From the NCBI RefSeq assembly GCF_905147045.1, contig NC_065905.1:372001-436000 (forward strand): a stretch of DNA of 64,000 nt, given 5' to 3'. The stretch's first letter is position 1. Each line of letters opens with the position of its first letter. The position numbers were made by a program, and so were the translations under genes. Source of the DNA: Nymphalis io (taxonomy: Eukaryota; Arthropoda; Insecta; Lepidoptera; Nymphalidae). Shown in pieces: positions 33,165 to 45,905 of the stretch. Below the pieces are notes generated by a model. That model was not told where the DNA came from. It did no database searches and saw nothing but the letters and a program-made list of their open reading frames with translations.

Positions 33165-33692
33165 CTTAAGGCGAACGAGCAAATAGACCACTTGGTGGTA
33201 AATGTTAATGGTACGCAATACTTACTGTCCCTTACATTGCCAATGCACCGACCTTGGGAACTGTGATGTTATGTCCGTTGTGCCTGTAGCTCACTCACCC
33301 TTCAAATTAGGACTGAACAATACTACGTATTGCGATTTAGAGAGAAAATATATGAATAGTGGGTACCACTGGTGGTAGGGCTTTGTGCAAGCTCGTCTGG
33401 GTAGGTACCACCCAATCATCAGATATTCTACCGCAAAACAGCGTACTTGGTATTGTTGTGTTCCGGTTTGAAGGGTGATTGAGCCAGTGTAATTACAGGC
33501 ACAAGAGACATAAAATCTTAGTTCCCAAGGTTTGGTGGCGCATTGGATATGTAAGCGATGGTTGATATTTCTTACAATGCCAATGTCTAATGGCGTTGGT
33601 GACCACTTACCATCAGGTGGTCCATATGCTCGTCCGCCTTCCTATTCTATAAAAAAAAACCCAGACGGGCTTGCACAACATAACTCCAAGTA
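33165..33692 (-). repeat. Old S2 copy split by a young opposite S2
   Basis: 33165-33365 and 33660-33692 are the two parts of a diverged minus-sense S2 (the right part being CCCAGACGGGCTTGCACAAC). Between them is a well-kept plus-sense copy, giving an inverted, partly self-complementary arrangement. Confidence 0.75.
33366..33659 (+). mobile_element. S2 element, full length, inside an older S2
   Basis: Head ACTGGTGGTAGGGC directly after GGGTACC of the older copy; tail CCTATTCTATAAAAAAAAA. Target duplication not clear. Confidence 0.85.
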
Positions 33693-34540
33693 ATTGACCC
33701 TTTTTTATTTGAATATCAGTACAAATATTGATAATTGAATATTATTTTTGTTCGTTTTATTACTCACATTCAAAAGTCATTGTATTTTTTAAAAAGTAAA
33801 TAAAGTTTTTAAAGTTTAATCGCGATAATAGTCCAGCGAAGTTTAAAATTCGACGACCGATGCCTCGCCACAGATACCAGCAGCATTTCAATAAAAACAT
33901 TCTTTGAATAATGTTACAAATTTAGCTATAAATGTTTTACAGTTTTCGCATCGTTTGTTTCTTTAAAAAATACTGATGTAGAATTAAATTATTTATTGAT
34001 ATAAAAGCAACTTAGATCGAACATACTTAGATCTTTAACAACAGGAATTGTTGTAACTGTCTATTAGTCTAGTAAAGGGCTGTCGAGTTTTATCTGTAGA
34101 ATCTTCATTGGCAGCGTAGACAGTAATAGACGCAATGACGATTTCCTTCTCACTTACTAAGAAGAAGAAAAAGAACGAAAATTACATTAAAAATGGCTTA
34201 GACAGAGATAGAATTATCAAATCTTTAGTTTTTGTTTCGCTACTTAAGTAGTTTCTCTAAGATTGGCAGCGAGTGATTAGTTAAACAATACTGTGTCTTC
34301 TTCTTTCAATTGGCAACTCAGTAATGACAGAAAGGAATCACTGTTTAACCATACATTCGCGAAGCAACGTTTTTAAAAAGGCCATTTTTTTATATAGTCT
34401 TATATATACTTTAATGATGATTCAAAAGTGGTTTTTAAATGCTTCCTTGAAAACAATATGTTTAGACTTCGTATAATGCTTTCTCGTGAAATTTTTATCC
34501 AAAATAATAAACACAAGAATTTATTATGACTTTATGAAAT
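33693..34540. other. AT-rich intergenic region
   Basis: Nothing supported; short AAGAAGAAG runs near 34160. Confidence 0.45.
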
Positions 34541-34826
34541 CTGAATCTTGACCGATGATTGTGGGTTCAAACCCGGGCAAGCACCACTGAATTTTTATGT
34601 GCTTAATTTGTTATTATAATTCATTTCGTGCTTGACGGCGAAGAAAAACATCGTGAGGAAACCTGCATGTATCGAATTTCACTGAAATTTTGCCACATGT
34701 GTATTCCACCAACCCGCATTGGAGCAGCGCGGTGGAATAAGCTCCAAGCCTTCTCCTCAAGAAGGGAGAGGAGGCCTTAGCCCAGCAGTGGGCCATTCTC
34801 AGGCTGTTACTGTACTGTTACTGTAT
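34541..34826 (+). mobile_element. S1 SINE, lacking the first ~40 bases
   Basis: Starts TGAATCTTGACCGATGATTGTGGG, with an intact B-box. It ends CTGTTACTGTACTGTTACTGTA, a short tandem tail typical of this family. Confidence 0.85.
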
Positions 34827-35344
34827 GAAAATAATTATGTTTCTTTTTACAAATAACTGATTAATAAATAAATTAATTATTTCCATATTTTTAAATCCGT
34901 CAGCGATGTTATTTATTAAAACAACGATATATTTTTCTTAATATTTTCATTCAATTTTGGTCCGAGCGTCTCAATTAAGTAATTGTGTTTGTTATTTTAT
35001 AGACAATTTTCATCGATATTTTCATTTATCCTAAAATAATTTTTAAATGGATTGGAAGCCCCAAAATAAATACCTAAGTAAACCAAATATACGCTCACCT
35101 TTATAAAATAACATGAACCTAATTGGTATATTTTGTTTTGATAAAAAGATTAAAAAGGAAAAATTGGAAGGTAATACGTTTACGTTTCCTGTATAATGCT
35201 TATGGGACAAATATATTAAATTTTTACATCTCTAAGTTTCAAGTCTTCAAAAGATAGCGTTGTTTTGTCGAGATAAGTATGTAATTAATCTTTTCCTACG
35301 TACATGGCCTAAGTCTTATTGCATAGGTATTCTTTAAAAAAAAA

Positions 35345-35513
35345 TAACATAAGGGAATGGTAAGTGGTCACCATCACCATATACAAGTTATGTTCCTTGT
35401 GCCTTTAGTTAGACTGACTCACTCAACCTTTGCAATACAACAATACTGCATCGCTGTTTGGCGGTAGAATATGTGGTGAGTGCGAGGCACTCACACACTT
35501 GCCTTACCACCAA
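35345..35513 (-). repeat. S2 remnant (old)
   Basis: GGTAAGTGGTCACCATCACC, GTTCCTTGTGCCTTTAG and GGCGGTAGAATATGTGGTGAG in S2 order, diverged and shortened. Confidence 0.6.
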
Positions 35514-35819
35514 GTAACGATTAAAATCTTGATAACATTCATTCATTTCATTTCTTCACATTATTATTACTTTGGCTAAAATTTCTTACTATTGTATATG
35601 AAAATAAAAATAAAGATTGTTGTTTTTTAATGTTAAAAGCTTTGGGTAAACCTTATGGAGAAAATAAAAGGAAAAGACAAAAAGTTAATAAAACTTAGCT
35701 TAAAATTGTAACGAAGTTTTTAAAAGCACTTCTGTTATATATTAACGAGTGCTAATATTTAATTAACAAAAAGTATAATTCAAAGTTGTTTTTATTATAT
35801 GTATTTGTATTAGTTTAAT

Positions 35820-35930
35820 TTTGCCGCATGTGTATTCTACCAACTCGCATTGGAGCAGCGTGGAAATGCGAGTGTAGAAGTAGAATAATCTCCAAGCCTT
35901 CTCCTCAAAAAGGACAGCCCAGCTTACTTA
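35820..35930 (+). repeat. S1 SINE 3' fragment
   Basis: GCCGCATGTGTATTCTACC, CGCATTGGAGCAGCGTGG with a local duplication of ATGCGAGTGTAGAAG, then CTCCAAGCCTTCTCCTCAAAAAGG. Confidence 0.6.
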
Positions 35931-36023
35931 CTTTTATTTTATTATTACATAATATCCCTACGAGCCGAGAGGGACTAGTGGGTATAATACGAGAATCCTT
36001 ACCAATTATCGAGGGCTCAAAGG

Positions 36024-36320
36024 TTTTTTTTTTTTTTATAGAAAAGGAAGGCGGACGAGCATATGGGCCACCTGATGGTAAGTGGTCACCAACGCTCTTA
36101 GACATTGGCATTGTAAGAAATGTCAACCATCGCTTACATATCCAATGCGCCACCAACCTTGGGAACTAAGATTTTATGTCCCTTGTGCCTGTAATTACAC
36201 TGGCTCACTCACCCTTCAAACCGGAACACAACAATATCAAGTATTGCTGTTTTGCGGTAGAATATCTGATGAGTGGGTGGTACCTACCCAGACGAGCTTG
36301 CACAAAGCCCTACCACCAGT
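36024..36320 (-). mobile_element. S2 element, full length
   Basis: Poly-T left edge at 36024-36037; complete to CTACCACCAGTG. It lies between two S1 fragments. Confidence 0.85.
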
Positions 36321-36359
36321 GAAAAAAAGTGGTTATCATCACTAAACCTCTTTCATTTC

Positions 36360-36515
36360 ATGTCGGCGGAGTATGAACATCATGAGAAAACTTGCATGTG
36401 TCTTATACAGATGCTAAACTGTTACAGATGTATTCACCACCAGTAAGCTCAATCATCTTCTCAAAAGAAGAGGAGGCCTTACCCCAAGGGTAGGCCATTT
36501 ACAGGTTGCTACTTT
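36360..36515 (+). repeat. S1 SINE remnant (old)
   Basis: TCGGCGGAGTATGAACATCATGAGAAAACTTGCATGTGTC and GAGGAGGCCTTACCCCAAGGGTAGG match S1 with many changes. Confidence 0.6.
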
Positions 36516-36599
36516 CCTGTTTTGAATATATTTTTATCTCAGCTCAAAAATACACATTTATAATATTCCACCGTTAGTTTTCCGGTTAAGTTAATATTG

Positions 36600-36665
36600 T
36601 ATAACTAAACAAAACGAGAGACCTATGTCCAGCAGTGGACGCGAAAAGAGTGATGATGACGAAGA
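36600..36665 (+). mobile_element. N3 LINE 3' tail
   Basis: GAGAGACCTATGTCCAGCAGTGGACGCG followed by GATGATGACGAAGATG. Confidence 0.6.
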
Positions 36666-38067
36666 TGAAACAAAATGAATAACGCAATTATGATTACGTA
36701 AAAAGGTAGTTTAATTAACACAGTTACGAGTATGAGGGCCGAAGTTTGCCAATTAGCCTTTATTAATCATGTATCCTTCGTTGGTGAGCGGCTCTGGTTA
36801 CATATAATAAAGATTTGAAATGGTTTGTATAGAAATATACGTGACTTCAGACCTATTATCGAAAATAACAAAATAATACACTTCAAGGTTACTCTTATAA
36901 ACCCTTGAATCGTAATTTTTTAGACAATTTTGGTAACAGAATATATGTACGTGCCGTACGTACGTACGATATTGTAACATGACAATTCAAAAAAGGCTTA
37001 GTATTTTGATTTTCGTGTATCGATAATCCTTAATTATAAATATTATAATATCATCAAAATCCTAAATGAAATTGTAATCTAAAATGTAAAAGGATGAACT
37101 CACTGCAAAATGTTATCACAATTACATTATTACACTTACATTATCTATCCGAAGAAAATTTTTGACCGAAAGCCTTCGAGATTTAAAACAAAATGTATCC
37201 AGCGTTCAACCCTTTGAAGATTTATGTTTTCCGCGCTTTGAGAGCTCAAGGTTAAAGTATAACAAAGTAAAAAACTGAGTATTTATTTAATAAGTACACA
37301 AACGATATACATATTAAAGAAACACGTTCTTATATTGTATTAAGGGTAACACACTCACTGATACAAATGTACAGTCAGTCAGTGTCTACACTTTTGTATG
37401 GTGGTTTTGCGTTTGTAGTAGTGCACTGTCAGCAGATAAATAAATAAATTCATTTATTTAATATGTACTTAATATTATACTTGTAATTTTTAATCACATA
37501 TTTCTTTAACTCCAGAGATTTCGAATCATCCTTATCCTTGCCCCGTCTCTACCCTGAAATTATTTTTCCACTACAATAGAATAAATATACAAACAAACAT
37601 TTCTTCATTTCAATACAGTTATGGCGATAGTTTTTTCCTCAGCAATTGTCAGTATAAAACATATTCAATGTGATATTTTTTTACAACGTTTTCAGTTCCC
37701 CACGTATATTTTCATATAAACTAAATAGTAAAAAAATAATAAACGGCAAAACGACACTTGTAACGCTACTTATGCCAGAACTTAAGGCTCGTGGAAGTTA
37801 GAGTAATTTGGTTTATTTCGGTGTTAATCACAATAAATTACACTATTACAAACGCAAAAACATCTCCAAGGTGATTTCTCTGTAGATCAATTACAAACAT
37901 TTATTCATTAATGAAAATACATGTAAAATATATCTTACTAACAAATCCACTTATTTTTCATCATCAAGCTAATTTATTTTTCCACGCACACATTTTGTCT
38001 CATGTCCGAAATGTAAGCGGTATTTTTAGCTGCGAAAGCGTTTGAAATAATATATCATTATTATTCA
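36666..38067. other. AT-rich intergenic region
   Basis: No gene or repeat recognised over 1.4 kb. Confidence 0.45.
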
Positions 38068-38356
38068 CTGGTGGTAGATCTTTGTGCAAGCTCGTATGGG
38101 TTAGATAACACCCACACATTAGATATTCTACCGCAAAACAGCAGTACTTGGTATTGTGTTCCGGTTTGGAGGGTGAGTGAACCAGTGTAATTACAGGCAC
38201 AAGAGACATAACATCTTAGTTCCCAAGGTTGGTGGCGCATTGGTGTTGTAAGCGATGGTTAACATTTCTTACAATGCCAATGTCTGTGGGCGTTGGTGAC
38301 CACTTACCATCAGGTGGCCCATATGCTCGTCCGCCTTCCTATTATATAAAAAAAAA
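38068..38356 (+). mobile_element. S2 element, full length
   Basis: Head CACTGGTGGTAGATCTTTGTGC, tail TATTATATAAAAAAAAA; moderately diverged. Confidence 0.8.
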
Positions 38357-41346
38357 TATCCTTGACTAATCGAAGAGTGAGCGAACATTCACTAACTGTG
38401 CGTCATGTAAGCTGCGTTATTATGTAACTATGAAATTACATAATATATTTCTCTTAAAATGAAATCTATACATACATAACGTTGCTTAAATTATTGAAAT
38501 TTGAAAATTTTACACAAAAACTACTAAATCATGGTTATTCCGAACTTTCTGAAGAATTGTATGTCATCGCATAGAAAGAGACATATTATATATATGAGAT
38601 CGGAGTTGTTACATTTAAACTTATTATGTTCTGCTAGAAAGAAAACTTGATTTTTGATATTTATAAATACAGACGGTCGAAATACATTAACCGAGATCAC
38701 TATCAAATATATCAGTGTGCAAATGCATGAGCTGGTCAGCACACATCGTACTGTTTTTGCTGTGAAACATGTATCGACCTTGTGAGTAAAACTGCCACGT
38801 ATGCCGTGACGGCAAACAGTACGTTGCTCACTTGCACCATCATCTTAACGCCGTGTATAAAATATTCTTGATTGCTATTTGTTATTAATATACAATATTA
38901 ATTTATTTTATTTTATTGAAAACTATTTTAATAACCAATTAAAAAATAAAAAGACACTATACGTACCAAACAAGGACATTGTTTATTTCTCAAGTCGGAA
39001 AAATATCAGAAAATTTCCAAATACGAATTTAGTAAATAAAAATACGAATTTATCATCATAATTTAATATTTTCGATATTCTATCAGATAATTATTATATT
39101 GCTTGTAAACAAACTGTTTTCCTATGTTTGGAGTTTCGCCAAACTGATGAAGCCGCGGATAACGGAATTTCATTTCCGTATAAAACTATAAGCGATATTT
39201 CCCTTGATATTCTCTCCGCGAGTTACGATATGAAAGTTCAGAAAAGCGTTCCGAAATTGGGTTAAGGCGACTGTTGTGGTTTTATTTTAAAGAATTCTCT
39301 AATAACATAGATAAATATGTCCGCGATGGTTGGTACGCGGGAAGCGAATATAAAAATATAGCACCCATTTTGTTAGAAAAAGCATTTTTATTTTATTTTG
39401 TAAGAGTAACAAACAATAAATATAATTTTCTTTAAAATATTTATTGATTATTGTTGTAAATGGTGAACTAGTCTAATACCGTATTTTTTTGTTGGTAATT
39501 TTGTGAATATGCCGCTGTTGTTCTTATCTGATTCTATATCAATAAAAATAATTTATTAATTAATTTGTATATACAATAAAACCAACAGAAATCGAGTATC
39601 TGCTGGACTTAGAAGATTTGGATCTTGTTCCACCACGCCGCTCTAATACGGGTTGATGGATACACATGTAGTGTATGTAGGTTTCCATATATATCGATAT
39701 AAATATTTTATTGTAATCATTTTATTAATAACATTGTTTGTAAATGTTTAATTAAATTTAAATAATTATATTAAATCTTTTAGGCATCTCTGTGGCACAT
39801 TAGAGCTACAAAAAATTATATAATACCTTATTTACACTATGATTGCAAAAAAATGATTTTGATTTGATTATATTTTCCTTCACCGCCGAGCAAAGATAAA
39901 TTCCAAACACAAATTATTTAAGGGCTTCTATTCTATTTTATAAAAGATTAACTGTGTTCTTACCGTGTGATGTTATTAAATAATAATAATATCGTATCAA
40001 ATATCATATCGTAGTCGTGTAGTCATAAAGTCATCAATCAAGGTATAGCAATTTGACCAATGCGGTCAGAAACACGATTGTTGTACGGTCGGATAAGTTA
40101 TGCGTCACGGCAGAATTAACCACAGTTATCTGTATGTAGATATTATTGTTACATCGAAGATCTTAAGCTAAGCCATTAATTATACATATGCTTAATACTA
40201 TTGAGCAAGTAATTGATTACTGGAAACGTTTAAGGGGTATAATTAATGGTTGTATTTATGCTATTAACTAGCTTTTCGTACCGTGTTCGTTCGGGTAAAA
40301 TGAGTTTTTTATCCCGTGCTATTTTATTTTGAAAAATATATACATTGCAATGTGCCAACCGATCTATTTGCTCGTACAATGCTAATGCATCGTACCGCGC
40401 ACTATGCGAATATTTTACAATTTTGTTTCCAGTAGGAAACAAAATAACGTAGTAACGCCGGCTGGAACATATCAACATACTATAAGCCCTTTGTCACTCG
40501 TGCCTTTATAATGTTATATTTCGCGTATATTACGATTAAAGAAAAACGAAAAAACGAATTAAATTGAATTATCTGTTCTTAAACTATAAACTCAAATAAT
40601 ATAAAAGATTCATTTTGAATTTTTCATGAAACGATAAAAAATAAATACAACAACAAATATTGCACATATATAACGACGAAAAAAATATCGAAAATCGTAA
40701 AATAATAAAAATTGCGTCAAACATGCAAATTACTCCATATTTATAAATTAAAATCACAATTGAATATTAAATAATGAGTAAAGAGAGCAATTAAGTGAAT
40801 TTGTGCAAGAATTATAAATTATAGTATATGATTTGTGTGCTAACGCGAGGTGCATTTTAATTCCTACTTTCATAATCCCATGGGACAGTAACCCGACACG
40901 ACCGGAAAGAAATCAAACGGGGAACCAAGCAACTGAGTGTTGGCAATGTCTCAATATTTATTTTTCTTAACAATATACCAATACGATTGAATCTGCTACT
41001 TTATTAGATTATACAGACGCATGCAACGATGTGACTGCTCTCTGAACCCGGAAGGTCGAGAGAAGGCTGGAAAAGCGGGTCGAGTTATTTGATTCAATGG
41101 TACTTCGAGGTGCAGGATCCACGGCTGTCAATACAGAGACACAATATAATTATATTATAAAAATTGTATAATAGTAAAGAGTAAGGATAATATTTAATGG
41201 AGTTATATTTGTATATGTTGATGATCATTAATTATACAACATATTAAACAGAAACTTGGCAATAATGGAGCAACTAAAAACTTGAATTAATAACAAGCAA
41301 AAAAAACCCACAGCCTTGTAAGCTAGCTACTAAACCAAACACAAAG
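38357..41346. other. AT-rich region with S1 and S3 scraps
   Basis: Reversed S1 scraps lie at 39605-39685 (CCACCACGCCGCTCTAATACGGG) and 39885-39945 (CCTTCACCGCCGAGC). An S3 scrap lies at 40866-40935 (ATAATCCCATGGGACAG then CGACACGACCGGAAAG). An 82-codon minus ORF at 40230-40478 has no recognisable features. Confidence 0.45.
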
Positions 41347-41737
41347 TTAAATAAAATAAAGAGTTGCGGCCGCACGCACTAAGTATCTTTCACAAGGCGT
41401 TATAGAGAAACACATAATAATTGCACCTAAAATTTGGAGAAACAAAGTAAGTAGCCCTGATATAGCAAATTCATTTTTGTAATAAGATCGACTTGATATC
41501 GTAAAAAGTATTATATCAAGTCCAAAGAACATATCTTGCACACAAAGCGTTACTATATCCCTATTTGGAGTCCAACGATCGTCTAAAGCGTTTCTAGGAC
41601 ACAACTCAATTGAGAACAACGTATTTGCTACCCACAAACAGAACTGCTGCATCAAATTTGAATATCCTTTGTAGCACAGACTGCTCTTATATAGAGCCAA
41701 CAACAAAAGATATATTAAAAGACTATAGTGTTTTGAC
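41347..41737 (-). CDS. Possible terminal exon of a multi-pass membrane protein
   Basis: The minus strand is open for about 132 codons from a candidate splice acceptor (TTTATCAG before 41737) to TAA at 41347-41349. I see three hydrophobic segments: the start of the exon (HYSLLIYLLLALY), DMFFGLDIILFTI, and a long one around LLTLFLQILGAIIMCF. Between them are polar loops rich in Cys and Arg (CPRNALDDRW, SSRSYYKNEF). Composition looks coding and no repeat family overlaps it. No upstream exon, ATG or poly-A signal could be fixed. It could be a real terminal exon, a decayed gene or a lucky open frame. I cannot name the family. Confidence 0.35.
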
Positions 41738-41929
41738 CTGATAAATTAAAAAATAATAATTACATTTACATGTATATATAATTAATGTAAATAAAATTTA
41801 AGTGTAAATTTGTGATTTCAAAATAACTGCCTCCTTTTAAATTAATGTTGTTGTTTGCGAGTTAATATGCCTTTTTACTTACAATACTTATAAAGATAAT
41901 TACACCCAGACTCAGAACAAACAAGACAT

Positions 41930-42022
41930 GTTCATGCACACAAATGTCTGTCCTGGGAGTGAATCGTACCCACAACCTTCCGCGTGGAAGGCAAGTATCT
42001 AACAACCACGCCAACCGGCCTG
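41930..42022 (-). repeat. tRNA-like SINE head of another family
   Basis: The minus strand begins CCGGTTGGCGTGGTTGTTAGA (A-box-like) and has GGTACGATTCACTCCCAGG (B-box-like). Intron-less and not able to fold as a functional tRNA as far as I can see. Confidence 0.5.
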
Positions 42023-42160
42023 TCAATTATAAAATCCTAATTAACCTTGATAAATAATAATTGTATATTTAACTCAAGACACAATGTTAGTATCAATATT
42101 CCTTAATTGAAATGTTTATCAGCTTAATTAGTAGTAGAAATAAATAAAGGCAGATACTTT

Positions 42161-42325
42161 TACTTGGTGGGCATCTTACAAGCCCATCTGGGTACCATCC
42201 ATTCCTATTATTTATTATGATATTATGAAGATGAATGAGCCACTGCAATACCAGGCACAGGCGACATAACATCGCATTTGCGATTGGTGACGCATTGGCG
42301 ATGTAAGAGATACCAAGACAGTGCC
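42161..42325 (+). repeat. S2 remnant (old)
   Basis: TTACAAGCCCATCTGGGTACCATCC, CAGGCACAGGCGACATAACATC and GACGCATTGGCGATGTAAGAG in S2 order. Confidence 0.55.
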
Positions 42326-42569
42326 AATGTAGTAAGTCAATATGAGAAGAATTATAAAAAGAAATTTTTGGCTTGGAAAAGTGATTCTATCACGAGATGC
42401 TTCATTAATAGTTATCAAATATGTGATCATATCATCATACACATTTACTATATCATAGTAACGTATACAATATTTTTATGTCGTGTAAGGAAATCAATGA
42501 ATACAAAGTCCATGCTTTTGTATCATCTACATTTACTTCTTCTATCGCGTAATGACTCTTGACTGGTTT

Positions 42570-42665
42570 ATCGTTCTAATGGCTATATTATAAGGCCGTA
42601 GATCTATGATCGTAGGTCTACTGTGTCAAGTCCCGTGTCAGGCCAATAATTGGACACTTAAACAG
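42570..42665 (+). repeat. tRNA-like SINE head remnant (S3-like)
   Basis: ATAAGGCCGTAGATCTATGATCGTAGG and GTCAAGTCCCGTGTCAGGCCAATAATTGGAC follow the S3 head layout, diverged. Confidence 0.4.
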
Positions 42666-43540
42666 TTTTGATTTTATAATCCAAATTAGCAATAAATGGA
42701 ATAAGTATCAACACACAATACACAGTTAACATACTTTACAAGATTAAAACTAAATACAAAATAAAACTTTAAAAGCAATATATCTTCGAGACGCGTTGCT
42801 ATTTCCAGAACAATCTCCGAGATACTAACGAAGACTCCAGAGAAAACTTTAAAATGAAGAAAAAAAAACATTAACCGTATCGCGAGTTGTTAAGAGTTCG
42901 TGAAACGTGCGTCGCGTCGTCTAGTTCTCTTTGTTTTATCTCACTATACGACAACTCATCTCTTTCTTTTTATGTGTCCCTGGTACTTGTATACTCTTGT
43001 CGCTTCGAGCAAACGGAATGCATTCAGAGTTTTATGATAAGTTTTTAAATTAAACTGAAATATGGTAGATGTTCTCGTTTTAAAAGACACGAGACGAACT
43101 TAATCTACCATTAGAAAACATTGTCAAAAAAGAGGACCTTTTTTGAGAAGGCTTAGAAGTCTACGTCTATTAGTATTATTAGTCTATAACTGTGAAAAAT
43201 GTCCTATCCTTAAAAGCTGGCCAATAAGCTGTATAAAATATTACACAAATTATAAATAGGACAGACAGAGATAGCAAAATAAACTAAAGTAATTGCGATA
43301 AATAATATAATCCGCATCAGCCGCGTCCTGCGCAAATAGCAAGTTCATGAGATCGAAGCTCGGTAGCTAAACCCGATAACAATACGAAGGCTTAAACTGA
43401 AAAGATTGATAGCCCTCTCAGCTCCGCGTGCCTACGTTTATTACTTGAGGTCAATGACCAAGAACAAAGAAGAAAATTAAACAATAAATATATTATTATG
43501 TATTGTAATGAGTTTGTTTAAGATAATCATACTAATTATT
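42666..43540. other. Intergenic, mixed composition
   Basis: A short minus-strand open segment at about 42745-42858 follows an AAAG acceptor-like site, but no donor fits well, so no exon is called. Nothing else is recognised. Confidence 0.35.
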
Positions 43541-43792
43541 ACTCGGTGGTAGGACTTTGTGCAAGCCCAACTGGTTAGGCATTACCCACTTATTAGATAT
43601 TCTACCGCAAAATAGTAATATTAAGTATTTTTGAGGGTGATTGAGCTAATGTAACTAAAGACAAAAGTAACAAAACATCTTAGTTCCCAAGATTGGTGGT
43701 CCATTGGTAATGTATGGTTAATATTTCTTACAGTGCAGATATCTATGGGCGGTGTTGACCATTAAACATCATCAGGTCTATCTATTTTATAA
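43541..43792 (+). repeat. S2 remnant (old)
   Basis: CTCGGTGGTAGGACTTTGTGCAAGC through TTAGTTCCCAAGATTGGTGG to GGCGGTGTTGACCATTAAACATC; several deletions. Confidence 0.7.
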
Positions 43793-44784
43793 ATATATAA
43801 GAAAAACAAAAATGCAAGTAATTATATCAACAAAACCCTAATATCAGGATAGATCCTGCAGATGGCAAGGTTGGTATCAGTCATCCGTCAGTTGGAGATT
43901 GCAGAGGACATCGATCAGTGTCGAGATGGCGGTGACATACTTGTACGACCCATTAAAAGATAGAGGAGTTACTTTCAAGTTTGTATTTTCAGAAACAAAG
44001 ATTAAATAATTACATTCTTTGAAAACGTGGATATTTTAGAATGTATTTTATCAAAAACGGAACAATAATAAAGGTGAATTTTTACCTTATATATGATGTA
44101 AAAAATTAAAAAAAGTTAAGACCTAGATTCAAATACTCGCAGTTTATTTACTTTTCATATTTTATAAATGTTTTTTTTTTTTTGTTATTATACCTTTCGG
44201 TATTTTATTTGCAATAATTTAATTATTAAGTAGAAAGCTTTACTTTTAGTATGAAATATATATTTGAATGCTTAACATATTAATTCACTGACTGCCTTTT
44301 TAAATGATAATATTACGTCAAAACTTCAAATTTAGAATTTCAAGAAATGAGAATGATAAAGTAATATTATAATTAAGTCATAGTTTTACCTATCAATAAT
44401 ATTAATTTTCACGTTAAAGAACTGTGATGAGGCGTGAGTGCGAGGCATAATAAACCATAAAGCATTATTTAGATGATAAATAAAGTGTGGAGGTAGGACA
44501 AATAATTACCCGTGTAATTTGACAGTCGGGAGAGAGTCACTCCTGAGTTTGAGTATAATCGTACTGTCTTCATTTACTGACTTGTTGGTGGATTTTTTAA
44601 TAGATAAGGCTTCCATATTTAACTCTCTTGTGACAAATCTATTTCATGTTAAATAGTTATTATTCATATTATTTCAAGTGTGTATTTTCTTTTTATCGAT
44701 CATTGTCCTAAATTTTAATAAATGTTTACCAGTTTTATTACAGTATAGCTGGTTAGCTTTCCCTGACTAAGTACACATCTCTTA
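43793..44784. other. AT-rich intergenic region
   Basis: A GC-richer piece at 43850-43960 may be transposon-derived; not identified. Confidence 0.4.
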
Positions 44785-44935
44785 GGCGCTTATGAGCACT
44801 TTTGAAATATAATTTTCAAGGCTATATTTTATGTAAGTTTACAGGTTCGGAATGATGAGTATACTGGGAAGAACTGGCAAGAAACTCAGAAGTTACTCTT
44901 TTCCATCAATCAAAAAATATAAAACGTAAATATTA
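44785..44935. repeat. N4 CR1-like LINE tail remnant
   Basis: GCGCTTATGAGCACTTTTGAAAT, then GAACTGGCAAGAAACTCAG and AGTTACTCTTTTCC, in the same order as at 6795-6900. A reversed scrap (CCGGTACTTCTCGGTAGAATCTAC) is at 53183-53212. Confidence 0.45.
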
Positions 44936-45624
44936 AAATTAATTATTCAGTGTGGCAAGTCGAAATCAAAATTCAAACTTTTTTATTCAGGTACTAGTAG
45001 CCATTTGTAAATCTCCAATTTTTACATTACATTTTTTTTACATTTACATTACATTAAATAAAAACTATTAATACTACTTAGGTACCGTTTCTTAAATCGA
45101 TTTCCACCAATAAGGACCGTCAATAAACGGTAGTTACTTTTTTCTACTGTATCGGCATTGCTTATAAATATTACTTAGCGACTGTTTAGTTAAACAATTA
45201 TTTTGCTCTTTCTATCACTACTGATTTCACATACGAAAGAAAACGACGCAGTATTGTTTAACAACTAATAAATGAATTGTCTGACTAATAAACAACGCTT
45301 GTAAATAAAGCCGTTATACAATTTATACAGCATGATAATAAAGAAAATTAAATCATGTTGATGAAAATATCTGCTGGACTAGCCTTCTAAAGGAAAGTCT
45401 TATACATTTTAAAATCTTTATACATTTTAAAAGATAAATTTAATCCTCGGCGTGCATCGTTTAGCAGTTATTAATAAAAATTAAAAGAAATCCGGATAAT
45501 TTTCATTTCAATTCATACTTCATTTTAAATGCTAACGAAGTGATTAAATGTTTCCACCTTTCTGAGAATTAATTATCCCCTTTCACTTATATTACTAGAC
45601 TAATAAGTGAAATATTTTATCCGT
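44936..45624. other. AT-rich intergenic region
   Basis: No gene recognised. There is a short duplicated TATACATTTTAAAA phrase near 45412-45433. Confidence 0.4.
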
Positions 45625-45905
45625 TTTAACGAGGTTAGAACGCGTGATTCTAAACCGAGACTCGCGGGTTTAAATCCGGGTAAGCACCACTGAATTTTCA
45701 TATGGTTAATTTGTTTTTTGTGCTAGACGGCGAAGTAAAAAATCGTGTGGAAACCTGGATGTGTCTAATTTCATTGAAATTCTACCACACGTGTATACCA
45801 ACCCGCATTGGAACAGCTTGGTGGAAAAAGCTCCTACCCTTGTCCTTAAAAAAAGAGGAGCCCAGCTGTGGGATATTCAGAGACTGTTACTTTACACTAC
45901 TTTAC
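45625..45905 (+). mobile_element. S1 SINE, diverged
   Basis: GTTAGAACGCGTGATTC head, B-box-like GGGTTTAAATCC, and the full set of body blocks to GACTGTTACTTTAC. Confidence 0.75.

Noticed and set aside
36082..36345. Conserved-looking ORF with CACNYTGSLTLQTG, repeated across the window
   Set aside because: It is a translation of S2; the same frame is open in many copies because they are recent relatives, but the family shows no selection for protein (frames break freely in older copies).
40230..40478. 82-codon minus ORF with charged residues
   Set aside because: No motif, no splice context, and low-quality codon composition; kept only as a mention in the region entry.
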